Shown here: positions 9,172 through 18,032 of the stretch, in pieces | How positions within the stretch are numbered: position 1 is the first letter of the stretch | Layout: every line of letters starts with the position of its first letter | Source of the DNA: Betaproteobacteria bacterium | Lineage (GTDB): Bacteria; Pseudomonadota; Gammaproteobacteria; Burkholderiales; Thiobacillaceae | Assembly (NCBI GenBank): GCA_016234655.1 | Contig: JACRAU010000031.1 | Span: 62,001 to 126,000 of the forward strand | Length of the DNA stretch: 64,000 nucleotides | Reading direction: 5' to 3' | The notes under the pieces: model-generated | Seen by the model: the letters and a program-made list of their open reading frames with translations, nothing else | Database searches by the model: none | What the model was told of the DNA's origin: nothing | Translations under genes and position numbers: made by a program

Positions 9172-9236
9172 CTTATCTATGCGGCGACTGGATCGCATTC
9201 GCGCAAGCCGGCAACCCACTTAGGAACACAGACCCG

Positions 9237-11264
9237 ATGAATTCGCTACTCGCACCCGGCATGGCCTTCCTCGGCCGCTTCGGCTACCCCGTGAAGTTTC
9301 TGATCCTCGGCGTCATCGCCGTCATCCCGGTGGCCTATCTGACCTTTCTCGGCCTCGGCCCACTGATGCGGGATGTGTCGAGTTCACAGGAGGAACTGAC
9401 TGGCGTGCGCTATGTCGAGGCGGCGCAGCCGTTGCTGGCGAGCGTCCAGCAACATCGCGGCCGGTCCAGCGGCTATCTCTCGGGCGACGATGCGGCCAAG
9501 CCCAAGATGGACGAGCAGGCGGCCAAGGTCGAGGCCGCGCTTCAGGCCATCGAGGCGCTGGACGCGGAAACCGGCGGTAATCCCGAGCTCGCCCGGAGGT
9601 TGGTGGAGATCAAGGGAAAATGGGCCGAGGTGCGCCAGAAGGCGCATGGTCGGGTCTACTCGCCCAAGGAGAGCTTTGCCGCCCATTCCGCGATCACGGC
9701 GGAGGTGCTGGAATACCTGGAGGATGTGGCGGACATCTTCAAGCTGCTGTTCGACCCGGTGCCCGAGAGCTATTTTCTACAAGATGTGGCTGCCGCGCAG
9801 GCGCCGGCCTTGACCGAGGTATTGGGCAAATTGCGGGCGGCGATGACCGGCATCCTCACCCGCAAGGTCATTACCCCGGAGGAGAGGGTGCAGGTGTCGG
9901 CGCTGATGGGGCAGATCGAGCTGTATCACGGGAAGGTGGAGAAAGGCTCCAGGCATGCGGTGGAGTATGCTCCGGCGCTGAAAGAGGGCCTGCTGCCGAC
10001 GGTCGAGCCGTTGGCGCCGGCCGTGCACAGGCTGATGGAGACCACCCGCGGCGAGATGGCGGCTGCCGAATTCTCTCTTTCGGGCGCCGATTATTTCAAG
10101 GAGGCAACCGTAGTGGTGGACGCAGCCGGCAAGGTGTCCACCGCCGCCTCGATGCAGTTGCGTGACGCGCTCGGCGTGCGCGTCGCCAAGGGCAGGGCCA
10201 GCCTGGTCGGCGCCGGTGTCATCGTCACGGCCCTGATGCTATTGCTGGTCTACTTCGCCGCCGCGATGCGGGCCTCGATCATCCAGGCCGTGCGGACGGT
10301 CAACGACGGCACCGCCAAGATGGCGGCCGGCGACTTCACCCAGCCTATCGTGTTGGCCAGCCAGGACGAGATGGGCGAGATCGCCGCCGATGTGAACCGT
10401 GCGCGCCAGGCCCTGTCCAGGTTGATCGACGAGGTGCGACGCACCGCCGACGAGGTGGCCCGGGACGCGCACGAACTGGCCGAGGGGGCACGGCAAATCG
10501 CGATCGCCGCGAACGAACAGAGCGAGGCGGTGTCGTCGTCGGCCGCGGCGGTCGAAGAGTTGGCCGTGTCGATCACCCATGTCACCGACCAGACCGAGGA
10601 TGCCAACCGTACCGCCGACCAGGCCAATAGCCTGGCCGAGGACGGTCGCCGGGTGGCCGAGCGTGCCAGCGGCGGCATGGTCGCGGTGGCCGAGTCGGTC
10701 AACGCGACCGCGCGGCAGATCGAGGGGCTCAATGCCCGCGTGGTCGAGATCAGCGGCATCGTCCAGGTGATCAAGGATATCGCCGATCAGACCAATCTGC
10801 TGGCCTTGAACGCGGCCATCGAGGCGGCGCGGGCCGGCGAGCAGGGCCGGGGCTTCGCCGTGGTGGCCGACGAGGTCAGGAAGCTCGCCGAGCGCACCAC
10901 GGGCGCGACGGCCGAGATCGGCGCCACGATCCAGGCGATCCAGCAGGATACCGGCAACGCGGTGGCCGGCATGGAAGGCAATAGCCGCAAGGCCGAAGAG
11001 GCGCGGGCGACCGTGGCCGATGTCTCTGCTTCTCTGGGTGGGATCATGACGGCGGCGCAGAGCGTGCACGGCCGGGTCGAGGAGATCACCAGCGCCTCGC
11101 GCGAGCAGAAGGCGGCTAGCACCGATATCGCCCAGGGCATCGAACGTATCGCGCAGATGACCGAGGAGAACAACGCCGCCGCATCCCAGGTCGCGGATGC
11201 CGCGACGCACTTGGGCGATCTGGTCGGCAACCTCAAGGCGGAACTCGATCGCTTTCGAGTTTGA
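9237..11264 (+). CDS. Methyl-accepting chemotaxis protein
   Basis: 675-residue transmembrane chemoreceptor. TM1 is at about 18-43, a helical periplasmic sensor runs about 44-320, TM2 ([15 protein letters not shown]) sits near 325-345, followed by HAMP and a long coiled-coil signalling domain. The highly conserved hairpin tip is present ([20 protein letters not shown] then [19 protein letters not shown]), so it should couple to CheA/CheW. The sensor's first helix has [14 protein letters not shown], reminiscent of NIT-type nitrate/nitrite sensor helices; that is a weak analogy. There is no C-terminal pentapeptide for CheR/CheB docking. No che operon is adjacent, but cheZ lies 4.6 kb downstream. 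Confidence 0.93.
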   Translation: MNSLLAPGMAFLGRFGYPVKFLILGVIAVIPVAYLTFLGLGPLMRDVSSSQEELTGVRYVEAAQPLLASVQQHRGRSSGYLSGDDAAKPKMDEQAAKVEAALQAIEALDAETGGNPELARRLVEIKGKWAEVRQKAHGRVYSPKESFAAHSAITAEVLEYLEDVADIFKLLFDPVPESYFLQDVAAAQAPALTEVLGKLRAAMTGILTRKVITPEERVQVSALMGQIELYHGKVEKGSRHAVEYAPALKEGLLPTVEPLAPAVHRLMETTRGEMAAAEFSLSGADYFKEATVVVDAAGKVSTAASMQLRDALGVRVAKGRASLVGAGVIVTALMLLLVYFAAAMRASIIQAVRTVNDGTAKMAAGDFTQPIVLASQDEMGEIAADVNRARQALSRLIDEVRRTADEVARDAHELAEGARQIAIAANEQSEAVSSSAAAVEELAVSITHVTDQTEDANRTADQANSLAEDGRRVAERASGGMVAVAESVNATARQIEGLNARVVEISGIVQVIKDIADQTNLLALNAAIEAARAGEQGRGFAVVADEVRKLAERTTGATAEIGATIQAIQQDTGNAVAGMEGNSRKAEEARATVADVSASLGGIMTAAQSVHGRVEEITSASREQKAASTDIAQGIERIAQMTEENNAAASQVADAATHLGDLVGNLKAELDRFRV

Positions 11265-11272
11265 GGAAAACG

Positions 11273-11292
11273 CCCTGGTCGCCTGACCAGGG
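11273..11292 (-). terminator. Hairpin between convergent chemoreceptor and Nudix genes
   Basis: Perfect 8-bp stem CCCTGGTC/GACCAGGG with a 4-nt loop. On the minus strand it is followed after two bases by TTTT, so it best fits termination of the Nudix transcript; it may also stop the chemoreceptor message. Confidence 0.6.
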
Positions 11293-11297
11293 TAGCT

Positions 11298-11843
11298 CTA
11301 GCCGGCGCCGAAGCGCTCCAGCCAGAGCAGCCCCATCACCGTCTTGCCTTCGCAGACGCGGCCGTCGCGCACCATTGCCATGGCCTCGGCCATCGGCACC
11401 CGCAGTATCTCCAGAAACTCGTCATGGTCGGGGTTGTCGCCGACATGCTTGAGCCCGCTCGCCCGGTAGAACACCAGGCGTTCGTCGGAATAGCCGATGC
11501 ACGGATAGATCGTGGCCATGTACTGCCAGGCCTCGGCGGCGTAGCCGGTCTCTTCCAAGAGTTCGCGCTGGGCGCATTCCAGCTCGCCCTCGTCCGGGTC
11601 GAGTTTGCCGGCCGGCAGCTCCAGAAAATCGCGGCGCAACGGGTAGCGGTGTTGCCGTTCGAGCAGGATGTCGCCGTTGTCGAATACCGGCACGATCACC
11701 GCCGCGCCGGGGTGGATCAGATATTCCCGGCTCGATTCCTTGCCGTTGGGCAGTTGCACCCGGTCGCGCTTGGCGTACAGTAGGCGGCCCCGGTAGACGG
11801 TCTCGGAACTCAAGGTGTGTTCGGTAAGATCGGGTTGGGTCAT
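11298..11843 (-). CDS. nudF: Nudix hydrolase, ADP-ribose pyrophosphatase type
   Basis: 181-residue cytoplasmic enzyme expected to cleave ADP-ribose (or a similar nucleoside diphosphate sugar) to AMP and the phosphosugar. The Nudix box is intact (G at LPAGKLDPDEGE through CAQRELLEETGY, with the REL-EE metal ligands). N-terminal LSSETVYRGRLLYAKRDRV and the downstream YSDERLVFYRA/EFLEILRVP segments match the NudF/ADPRP group in length and order. It lies on the same strand as the OmpA-family gene, 66 nt apart, but the terminator between them separates the transcripts. Confidence 0.9.
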   Translation of the reverse strand: MTQPDLTEHTLSSETVYRGRLLYAKRDRVQLPNGKESSREYLIHPGAAVIVPVFDNGDILLERQHRYPLRRDFLELPAGKLDPDEGELECAQRELLEETGYAAEAWQYMATIYPCIGYSDERLVFYRASGLKHVGDNPDHDEFLEILRVPMAEAMAMVRDGRVCEGKTVMGLLWLERFGAG

Positions 11844-11860
11844 GTCGTCGCTCCAAAATG

Positions 11861-11891
11861 AAAAGGCCGCAGCGGCGAGCCGTGCGGCCTT
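11861..11891 (-). terminator. Rho-independent terminator of the OmpA-family gene
   Basis: Read on the minus strand: AAGGCCGC, a 13-nt loop, GCGGCCTT, then TTCATTTT. It begins 19 nt past the stop of the OmpA-family gene and ends before the Nudix start. Confidence 0.75.
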
Positions 11892-11909
11892 GGGGCAGGT
11901 CGTGCCGGG

Positions 11910-12920
11910 TTATTTTACATGCAGCTCGACGCGGCGGTTCTTGGCCCGGCCTTCGCGCGTGGCATTGTCGAAGGCCGGCTTGGTCTCGCCGAATCCTTTG
12001 CTGCTCAGCCGGCTGGCGGCGATGCCGTGGGCAACGAAGAAATCGTAAACCGATTTGGCCCGTCGCTCGGACAGGCCCTGGTTGTAGGCCTCGGTGCCGA
12101 TGCTGCAGGTGTGGCCGACGACATCGATATTGATGTCGCTACGGCGCTTAAGCACGGTGACCGCTTCTTTTAGGATGTCGATGGCATCCGGCCGCAGCTT
12201 CGCCGAATCGAACTCGAAGTTGACGCCGTGCAGGATGACCACCACGTCGCCCGGCTTGGCCTTGTCCAGATCGCTGGCCGGTTGGGTCTTCAGCGGCTCG
12301 GCCGCCGGCGCGGCTTGAGGCGCGGGTGCCGACACTGGGGCTGTCGCTGCTGCCGGGGCGGCAACGGGCTGCGGCTTGGCCTCGGGCTTGCGCTCCAGGG
12401 CGATCTGCAGGCCGAGCGTGACCAGCCAGTCGCCGAAGCCGTTGTCGTTCATGCCGGCCAGGTCGTTGTGGTTCCAGCGGTAACGGGCGTCGGCGCGCAG
12501 GGCCACGTCGTCGTTCAACTGCTTGAGAAAGCCCAGGCCGAGGTTGGCCATCAGGTTGTTGTCGGAATCGCCCGGAATCTTGGTTCGCATATAGCCCAAG
12601 CCCATCACCGCGTAAGGCGCGAAACCGGGATTGCGATCGAAGAAGCGCAGCGCGTCGAGGCCGAGGCTGTATTGGTCGTAGCTGCCGCCGGCATCGCGGT
12701 CCAGGCTGTTGTGGCGGCCGCCGAATTCGAGGCTCCAGTTCTGGTCCAGCGCCTTGCCCAGGCCGAGGCCCAGGCTCCAGCCGTTGTCGGCATTGCGGTC
12801 GCCGTCCGGCGCGATGTAGCCGATGGAGGGCACCAGATACAAGCGATCGTCCACGGCATGGGCCTGCATGGCGGTGGCGAGGCCGCAGGCGGCCAGGATG
12901 GCAAGGGGTTTCATACGCAT
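11910..12920 (-). CDS. OmpA-family outer-membrane protein
   Basis: 336 residues from ATG 12920, with AGGAG 8 nt upstream. A signal peptide (cleavage after MQAHA) leads into an N-terminal eight-stranded OmpA-like barrel (about 22-185), a Pro/Ala-rich linker (about 190-225) and a C-terminal OmpA peptidoglycan-binding domain with NFEFDSAKLRPDA, the VVGHTCSIGTEAYNQGLSERRA loop in two parts, and SRLSSKGFGETKP. The domain should anchor the outer membrane to peptidoglycan. The linker composition and barrel-then-OmpA order are typical for the family. Monocistronic between its own promoter and terminator. Confidence 0.93.
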   Translation of the reverse strand: MRMKPLAILAACGLATAMQAHAVDDRLYLVPSIGYIAPDGDRNADNGWSLGLGLGKALDQNWSLEFGGRHNSLDRDAGGSYDQYSLGLDALRFFDRNPGFAPYAVMGLGYMRTKIPGDSDNNLMANLGLGFLKQLNDDVALRADARYRWNHNDLAGMNDNGFGDWLVTLGLQIALERKPEAKPQPVAAPAAATAPVSAPAPQAAPAAEPLKTQPASDLDKAKPGDVVVILHGVNFEFDSAKLRPDAIDILKEAVTVLKRRSDINIDVVGHTCSIGTEAYNQGLSERRAKSVYDFFVAHGIAASRLSSKGFGETKPAFDNATREGRAKNRRVELHVK

Positions 12921-12947
12921 CGTGCTTCTCCTGAAAACAATGAAAAC

Positions 12948-12976
12948 AGTATAGCCATTATCTTTTGATTCGAACG
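12948..12976 (-). promoter_or_regulatory. Candidate promoter of the OmpA-family gene
   Basis: A good -10 (TATACT, minus strand, 12953-12948) lies 27 nt upstream of ATG 12920. The -35 at the right spacing is weak (CGTTCG at 12976-12971; TTCGAA sits 2 nt too close). The predicted leader is about 20 nt and holds the AGGAG site. Confidence 0.4.
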
Positions 12977-13020
12977 CGCTGCGGATTTCGCGCCGGGGCA
13001 GGAGGTCTTCTGGTGTCGGG

Positions 13021-13635
13021 CTAGCGCCGGCAAACGCGGTGGTAGAGAAAGGGCTGACGGGTGCCGCCGGGGGTGAGGTGTTGTTCGGCGCGGGTTTCGA
13101 TCAGGCGGAATCGCGTGCCTAGGATTTCGGTCAGCGCCTCGGCGTTGTAGCGCATCACCGGCAAGTTGCTGCATTGCTCGGGGCCGTCGGGCGCAAAGGC
13201 GGCGATGATGGCCTGGCCCCCCGGGCTCAAATGGCGGTCGACCCGGCCAATATAGGCGGCCCGATCGGCCGGGTCGGTGAGAAAGTGGAACACGGCCCGG
13301 TCGTGCCAGATGTCGACTTCATGGCCGAGATCGAAGGCGGTGGCGTCGGCCTCGTGCCAGCGTACCTGGCCGGCGCGCTCGCCCAGCCGGGTGCGGGCAT
13401 GGTCCAAGGCGGCGGCGGAGATGTCGAGCACGCTGATCTGCCGATAACCGCGATCGAGCAGGGCATCGACCAGGCGGGAGGCGCCGCCGCCGACATCGAG
13501 CAGGCGTGTGGCCTGGCCCAATCCGGTCGCCTCGATCAAGGCGAGCGACAGTTTGGGCGAGGCCTGGTGCCAACTGACCTCTTCCGGCCGCTTGCTACTG
13601 TATACCTGCTCCCAGTGCGTCTTGCGTGACGGCAT
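13021..13635 (-). CDS. Class I SAM-dependent methyltransferase
   Basis: 204 residues from ATG 13635, which comes 2 nt after the nadA stop; a TTG six bases earlier would overlap nadA. SAM-binding motif I is LLDVGGGASRLVDALL, with the acidic end of strand 2 at VLDISAAAL and motif VDIWHDRAVFHFLTD. N-terminal THWEQVYSSKRPEEVSWHQ is typical of the small cytosolic methyltransferases often called thiopurine- or tellurite-resistance-like. The substrate cannot be read from sequence. It is the downstream member of a two-gene unit with nadA. Confidence 0.85.
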   Translation of the reverse strand: MPSRKTHWEQVYSSKRPEEVSWHQASPKLSLALIEATGLGQATRLLDVGGGASRLVDALLDRGYRQISVLDISAAALDHARTRLGERAGQVRWHEADATAFDLGHEVDIWHDRAVFHFLTDPADRAAYIGRVDRHLSPGGQAIIAAFAPDGPEQCSNLPVMRYNAEALTEILGTRFRLIETRAEQHLTPGGTRQPFLYHRVCRR

Positions 13636-13637
13636 TC

Positions 13638-14714
13638 TCAATCGCCGCTTTTACCGCGCACATCGATGCCGGTCTGGCCGGCAAATTCCAGCATGCGGTT
13701 GATCGAATGCACCGCCCGGGCGCCGACCTCGGCCGGCACCTGGATCTCGTTGCGGCCGGTGGTCAGGGCCTGCTCCAACCGGCTCAACCAGTTCATCGCC
13801 ATCCACGGGCAATGGGCGCAGGAGATGCAGGTGGCGCCGCGGCCGCCGCTCGGGGCTTCGAGCAGCAATTTATCCGGCGCCACCTCGCGCATCTTGTGGA
13901 AGATGCCGATGTCGGTGGCGACGATGAAGCTGGGGTTGGACAGTTGCTGCACGGCCTTGATCAATTGCGTGGTCGAGCCGACCACGTCGGCCAGGGCGAT
14001 CACCTCGGCCGGCGATTCCGGATGGACCAGGATGGCGGCCTCGGGGTGTCGGGCCTTGAGTTCGCGGATGCCGTCGGCCTTGAATTTCTCGTGCACCACG
14101 CAGGAGCCTTGCCACAGCACCATGTCGGCGCCGGTGGCCTTCTGCACGTAGTCGCCCAGATAGCGGTCGGGCGCCCAGATGATCTTTTCGCCCTTGTCCT
14201 TCAGGTGCTGCACCACCGGCACCGCGATGCTGGAGGTGACCATCCAGTCGGCCCGCGCCTTCACCGCAGCCGAGGTGTTGGCATAGACCACGACGGTGCG
14301 GTCGGGGTGCCGGTCGCAGAAGGCGGCGAACTCGTCGGCCGGGCAGGACAGGTCGAGCGAGCACTCGGCATGCAGGTCGGGCATCAGCACCCGCTTTTCC
14401 GGGTTGAGTATCTTGGCGGTCTCGCCCATGAAGCGCACGCCGGCCACGATGATGGTCTTGGCCTTGGCGGCGTGGCCGAAGCGGGCCATCTCCAGCGAGT
14501 CGGAGACGCAGCCGCCGGTCTCGATCGCCAGGTCCTGCATCTCGCCTGCCGTGTAGTAGTGCGCCACCAGCACCGCGTCCTGTTCCTGCATCAGTTGCTT
14601 GATGCGGGCCTTGAGCGCGTCGCGCTGCGCGACGGAAAGCTGTTCTTCCTCGATGGCCGGGACATCGGTGACGGGGTGAGCGGGCGGCGGGGCGATGGTT
14701 TGGGTGATGGCCAT
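13638..14714 (-). CDS. nadA: Quinolinate synthase NadA
   Basis: 358-residue Fe-S enzyme that condenses iminoaspartate with dihydroxyacetone phosphate to quinolinate in de novo NAD synthesis. ATG 14714 is chosen because the family starts shortly before the first conserved helix; the open frame upstream extends into the hda region without support. Conserved segments: [45 protein letters not shown], and the 4Fe-4S-associated [13 protein letters not shown] near the C-terminus, plus Cys in [13 protein letters not shown]. Partner nadB is not in the window. Divergent from hda. Confidence 0.96.
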   Translation of the reverse strand: MAITQTIAPPPAHPVTDVPAIEEEQLSVAQRDALKARIKQLMQEQDAVLVAHYYTAGEMQDLAIETGGCVSDSLEMARFGHAAKAKTIIVAGVRFMGETAKILNPEKRVLMPDLHAECSLDLSCPADEFAAFCDRHPDRTVVVYANTSAAVKARADWMVTSSIAVPVVQHLKDKGEKIIWAPDRYLGDYVQKATGADMVLWQGSCVVHEKFKADGIRELKARHPEAAILVHPESPAEVIALADVVGSTTQLIKAVQQLSNPSFIVATDIGIFHKMREVAPDKLLLEAPSGGRGATCISCAHCPWMAMNWLSRLEQALTTGRNEIQVPAEVGARAVHSINRMLEFAGQTGIDVRGKSGD

Positions 14715-14761
14715 GGGGTGCGGGCGACGAAAGCGATGCCAGGGGCTGGAATGATAGCTTT

Positions 14762-14789
14762 TTGGCTGGCGCCGGGGGTAGCTTAAAAT
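14762..14789 (+). promoter_or_regulatory. Candidate promoter of hda placing the start at the ATG
   Basis: -35 TTGGCT (14762-14767, 4/6) and -10 TAAAAT (14784-14789, 5/6) with a 16-nt spacer. The expected transcription start falls at about 14795-14797, on the ATG at 14796, and no Shine-Dalgarno is visible upstream of that ATG. Confidence 0.45.
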
Positions 14790-14795
14790 AGCGCC

Positions 14796-15458
14796 ATGCG
14801 CCAGCTCATCCTCGACATCCGCCCCGATGCACCGCCCCGTTTCGATAACTTCCTGGCCGGCCGCAATGCCGAGGCGGTGGCGGCCTTGCGTGCCTTGGCT
14901 GGCGGCACGGCGAGCGAGGCCCTGATCTACATCTGGGGCGAGGCGGGCAGCGGCAAGAGCCATTTGCTTCGGGCCTGCGTGGCGGAGGTGCTGGCATGCG
15001 GCCAATCGGCGCGTTATGTCGCGCCCGGCATGCCCCTGCCCGATGAACTGCCCGCCTTACTCGCGGTGGATGCCGCCGAGCAACTGCCGGCCGGCGCGCA
15101 GGTGGCGTTGTTCAATTCGATCAATCGATCGCGCGAGGGCGAGGGGCGTATCGTCGTCGCCGGCGACCGGCCACCGGCGCGACTGCCCTTGCGGCCCGAT
15201 TTGGCCACGCGTTTGGGTTGGGGCTTGGTGTTCGGCTTGAACGGGCTGGATGAGGCGGAGCGCACCGCCGCGTTGCAAGCCCGCGCCGCCGCGCGCGGTC
15301 TGTGCCTGGCGGACGAGGTGCTGGCCTATATGCTCACCCATTGCCGGCGCGATCTGCCGGGCCTGTTGGCCACGGTCGATGCGTTGGACGAATACTCCTT
15401 GAGCCGCAAACGGCCGGTGACCCTGCCGCTGCTGCGCGAGATGCTGCGGGCCGATTAG
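14796..15458 (+). CDS. hda: DnaA regulatory inactivator Hda
   Basis: 220-residue DnaA-like AAA+ protein that, bound to the replication clamp, stimulates ATP hydrolysis on DnaA and so limits re-initiation. N-terminal RQLILDI is the expected clamp-binding motif. Walker A is [11 protein letters not shown] (near 49), and Walker B-like [10 protein letters not shown] and the sensor II region ([19 protein letters not shown]) match Hda length and layout; it lacks DnaA's DNA-binding domain. Probably leaderless. Its stop overlaps the stop of the convergent thioredoxin gene by 4 nt. Confidence 0.92.
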   Translation: MRQLILDIRPDAPPRFDNFLAGRNAEAVAALRALAGGTASEALIYIWGEAGSGKSHLLRACVAEVLACGQSARYVAPGMPLPDELPALLAVDAAEQLPAGAQVALFNSINRSREGEGRIVVAGDRPPARLPLRPDLATRLGWGLVFGLNGLDEAERTAALQARAAARGLCLADEVLAYMLTHCRRDLPGLLATVDALDEYSLSRKRPVTLPLLREMLRAD

Positions 15459-15826
15459 CCCTCGGTTTGAGCTTCCTTGGCGATCTCTTCGTGCACCTTG
15501 GCCATATCCACTTCGCGGGCGCGAGCCAACAGGTCGTCGAAGGCGCCGGCCGGCAGCGCGCCGGCCTGGGAATAGATGATGACCTTCTCGCGGAAGATCA
15601 TCAGCGTGGGGATGGAGCGGATTTGGAAGTGCGCGGCCAGGGCCTGCTGTTCCTCGGTGTTGATCTTGGCGAACGCGATATCGGCATATTTTTCCGAGGC
15701 GGCCTCGAACACCGGCGCGAAACCACGGCACGGACCGCACCACGGCGCCCAGAAGTCGAGTACGACGAAGTCGTTGGCGAGAATGGTGTCTTCGAAGTTC
15801 TCTTCGTTCAATTCCAGGACGGCCAT
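15455..15826 (-). CDS. Thioredoxin-family protein
   Basis: 123-residue cytoplasmic thioredoxin-fold protein with active site APWCGPCRG (Cys near 30 and 33) and the cis-Pro loop SIPTLMIF. N-terminal LELNEENFEDTILANDFVVLDFW is typical thioredoxin. After the fold it carries a short helical extension (about residues 103-123, [16 protein letters not shown]) not present in E. coli TrxA, so it may be a specialised thioredoxin rather than the main one. Divergent from cheZ with a perfect inverted repeat between; convergent overlap with hda. Confidence 0.9.
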   Translation of the reverse strand: MAVLELNEENFEDTILANDFVVLDFWAPWCGPCRGFAPVFEAASEKYADIAFAKINTEEQQALAAHFQIRSIPTLMIFREKVIIYSQAGALPAGAFDDLLARAREVDMAKVHEEIAKEAQTEG

Positions 15827-15858
15827 GGCATGCTCCGCGGTTGGCTAATTAGGCCGGC

Positions 15859-15873
15859 AAACATATCATGTTT
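15859..15873. promoter_or_regulatory. Perfect inverted repeat between thioredoxin and cheZ
   Basis: AAACAT-ATC-ATGTTT, a 6+3+6 palindrome in the 88-nt divergent gap, 33 nt from the thioredoxin start and 42 nt from the cheZ start. Its position suits an operator acting on the minus-strand promoter. The regulator is unknown. Confidence 0.4.
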
Positions 15874-15914
15874 CATGTGCCGCGCCCAATCATGACCTGG
15901 AAGAGGAGAGGGGC

Positions 15915-16427
15915 TTGAAGAATATCGAGAATTTTCGCCACGATGTCGAGACGATGGTGGACGAGCTGAGGTCGGCCCTGTCGGAGTTGGACTCCGATGG
16001 CCCCAACGAGGCATCGGTAGTGAGCAATGCGCGCGACCGTCTGCGTTACATCTCTGCCTTGACCGAGCAGGCGGCCGGGCGCACCTTGACGGCGGCCGAG
16101 GCCCTGTCGGAACGGATCAAGGCCCAGCGTGCGACGGCGGCGGCCTTGATCGGCAAGACCCGCTCGGCCGAGATTCGCGCCTTTCTCGAACAGATGCAGG
16201 CGGAAGACGAGGTGGCCTCGGCCCAGTTGACCGAGATCATCCAGGCCCAGGAATTCCAAGACCTGGTCGGCCAAGTGGTCAATAAGCTCATGGTCATGGT
16301 GCAGAAGATGGAAGACAAGTTGGTCCATCTCTTGATCGACGAAGACCCCGATCCGCATTTGGCGGGGCCGGCGACGCGCGCGGAAGATCGGGTCAGCCAG
16401 GACGACATCGACGATCTGTTCGAGTGA
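15915..16427 (+). CDS. cheZ: Chemotaxis protein phosphatase CheZ
   Basis: 170-residue CheY-P phosphatase. TTG start at 15915 behind GGAGAGGGG; the family N-terminus begins close to here. Long helical hairpin with the catalytic segment QAQEFQDLVGQVVNKL, where the Asp and Gln equivalent to E. coli D143 and Q147 are kept, and a C-terminal acidic CheY-binding tail (SQDDIDDLFE) after a flexible linker. Shorter than E. coli CheZ (214) because the hairpin is reduced. It stands alone, away from any che operon; with the chemoreceptor upstream it shows that the organism is chemotactic. Confidence 0.88.
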   Translation: MKNIENFRHDVETMVDELRSALSELDSDGPNEASVVSNARDRLRYISALTEQAAGRTLTAAEALSERIKAQRATAAALIGKTRSAEIRAFLEQMQAEDEVASAQLTEIIQAQEFQDLVGQVVNKLMVMVQKMEDKLVHLLIDEDPDPHLAGPATRAEDRVSQDDIDDLFE

Positions 16428-16481
16428 CTGAACTTTTGATGGCCGCCGCCGTCTTGATAAGAACTTAAACGGAGGCAGACC

Positions 16482-17402
16482 ATGTTCATCAAGCCGGCGA
16501 CGGATATCCCATCTTCCGAAATCACTTCAGAGACCGTTTACCGGGAGCGCCGCCGTTTTCTAACCGGGGCCGCCGCGCTGGCGGCCTTGGCGGTCACGCC
16601 GGCCCAGGCCGCATTGCCGCCGTATAAGAAGAATGCCCACGGTGGCGGCGAGACCGCCAATAGTTGGGAAGAGATCACCGGCTACAACAACTTCTACGAA
16701 TTCGGTACCGACAAGGCCGATCCGGCCAAGCTGGCCCATGGCCTCAAACCCCGGCCCTGGACCTTGGCCATCGAAGGCGCCTGCCGCAAGCCGAAGTCCT
16801 GGGACATCGACGAGCTGACGCGCGCCTTTCCGTTGGAAGAACGCATCTATCGCTTGCGTTGCGTCGAGGGCTGGTCGATGGTGATCCCGTGGCTCGGTTT
16901 TCCGCTGGCAGGCCTGTTGAAGCAGGTCGAGCCGACGGGCAATGCCAAGTATGTCGAGTTCGTCACGCTGCACGATCCGCAGCAGATGCCGGGACAGCGT
17001 CGGGCGATACTCGACTGGCCTTACCGCGAGGGCCTGCGTCTGGACGAGGCCATGCACCCGTTGACCTTGCTGGCGGCCGGCCTCTATGGACGAGAACTGC
17101 CCAACCAGAATGGCGCGCCCATACGCTTGGTGGTGCCTTGGAAATACGGCTTCAAGAGCGCCAAGTCCATCGTCAAGATCCGTCTGGTCGAGCAACAGCC
17201 GGTCAGCAGTTGGATGAAGGCGACGCCGAGGGAATATGGCTTCTATTCCAACGTAAATCCCGAGGTGGATCATCCGCGTTGGAGCCAGGCCAAGGAAAGG
17301 CGTATCGGCGAATTCCTCAAGCGGCCGACGCTGATGTTCAACGGTTACGGCGAGCAGGTGGCCCAGCTTTATGGCGGCATGGATTTGCGGAAGAACTTCT
17401 AG
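16482..17402 (+). CDS. msrP: Protein-methionine-sulfoxide reductase catalytic subunit MsrP
   Basis: 306-residue periplasmic molybdopterin enzyme that repairs oxidised methionines in envelope proteins. A twin-arginine signal is present ([17 protein letters not shown] near 22-40), so it is folded and exported by Tat. The Mo-ligand Cys lies in [10 protein letters not shown] (near 127). Segments [17 protein letters not shown] and [16 protein letters not shown] are family hallmarks and length is normal. CGGAGGCAG precedes the ATG. msrQ follows at once, forming the msrPQ pair. Confidence 0.95.
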   Translation: MFIKPATDIPSSEITSETVYRERRRFLTGAAALAALAVTPAQAALPPYKKNAHGGGETANSWEEITGYNNFYEFGTDKADPAKLAHGLKPRPWTLAIEGACRKPKSWDIDELTRAFPLEERIYRLRCVEGWSMVIPWLGFPLAGLLKQVEPTGNAKYVEFVTLHDPQQMPGQRRAILDWPYREGLRLDEAMHPLTLLAAGLYGRELPNQNGAPIRLVVPWKYGFKSAKSIVKIRLVEQQPVSSWMKATPREYGFYSNVNPEVDHPRWSQAKERRIGEFLKRPTLMFNGYGEQVAQLYGGMDLRKNF

Positions 17403-17410
17403 CCGTGCGC

Positions 17411-18028
17411 ATGGCCTTCCATCGAAACCCGAAGTTCTGGCTATTCCTGATTTGCCTCTATCCGATTGCCCGCTTGTCGGTCTTGGCCTGGACGGGGGGG
17501 CTGGGGGCGAACCCGATCGAGTTCATCACCCGCTCTCTCGGCACTTGGGCGCTGACCGGCTTGCTGATCACGCTGGCGGTGACGCCGGCCCGCAGATTGA
17601 GCGGCCATGGCGCGCTACTGCGCTATCGGCGCATGCTCGGGCTGTTCGCCTTCTTCTATGGCGTGCTGCACCTGCTATCGTATCTCTGGCTCGATCAGTT
17701 CTTCGATTGGCCGGCCATTCTTAAGGATGTGCTCAAGCGGCCCTTCATTGCCTTCGGCATGGCGGTCTTCGTCATGCTGCTGCCCCTGGCGCTGACCTCG
17801 ACCCATGCCGCCATGCGCCGGCTGGGCCGCAATTGGCAACGCGTGCACTGGTTGATCTATCCGGCCGCGATCGGGGCGGTGTTGCACTATGCCTGGCTGG
17901 TGAAGAAAGACCTGAGCCAACCGCTGATCTATGGTGGCGTTCTGGCGCTGTTGCTCGGTCTGAGGGTTTTCTGGCGCCACAAAAAACAAAGGCGGGATAA
18001 ACCCGCCTTTGTCATGAGCAACAGCTAG
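17411..18028 (+). CDS. msrQ: Heme-binding membrane subunit MsrQ
   Basis: 205-residue inner-membrane b-type cytochrome that passes electrons from the quinone pool or flavin reductase to MsrP. Start taken at ATG 17411, 8 nt after the msrP stop; an in-frame GTG at 17405 is possible. About six membrane helices; likely heme-ligand His in [10 protein letters not shown] and [10 protein letters not shown]...GAVLHYAW. The last 15 codons carry a hairpin that serves as the terminator of the convergent gene (17981-18011). Confidence 0.93.
   Translation: MAFHRNPKFWLFLICLYPIARLSVLAWTGGLGANPIEFITRSLGTWALTGLLITLAVTPARRLSGHGALLRYRRMLGLFAFFYGVLHLLSYLWLDQFFDWPAILKDVLKRPFIAFGMAVFVMLLPLALTSTHAAMRRLGRNWQRVHWLIYPAAIGAVLHYAWLVKKDLSQPLIYGGVLALLLGLRVFWRHKKQRRDKPAFVMSNS
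17981..18011 (-). terminator. Terminator of the histone-like gene, inside the 3' end of msrQ
   Basis: Minus strand: 10-bp perfect stem CAAAGGCGGG/CCCGCCTTTG with a 5-nt loop followed directly by TTTTTT. It begins about 20 nt past the stop of the histone-like gene and lies wholly within the last codons of msrQ (encoding the [11 protein letters not shown] tail). Confidence 0.8.
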
Positions 18029-18032
18029 GCCG

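Noticed and set aside
9158..9179. TTGACG / TATCTA promoter pair
   Set aside because: Spacing is 10 nt, too short for sigma-70; a better pair lies just upstream.
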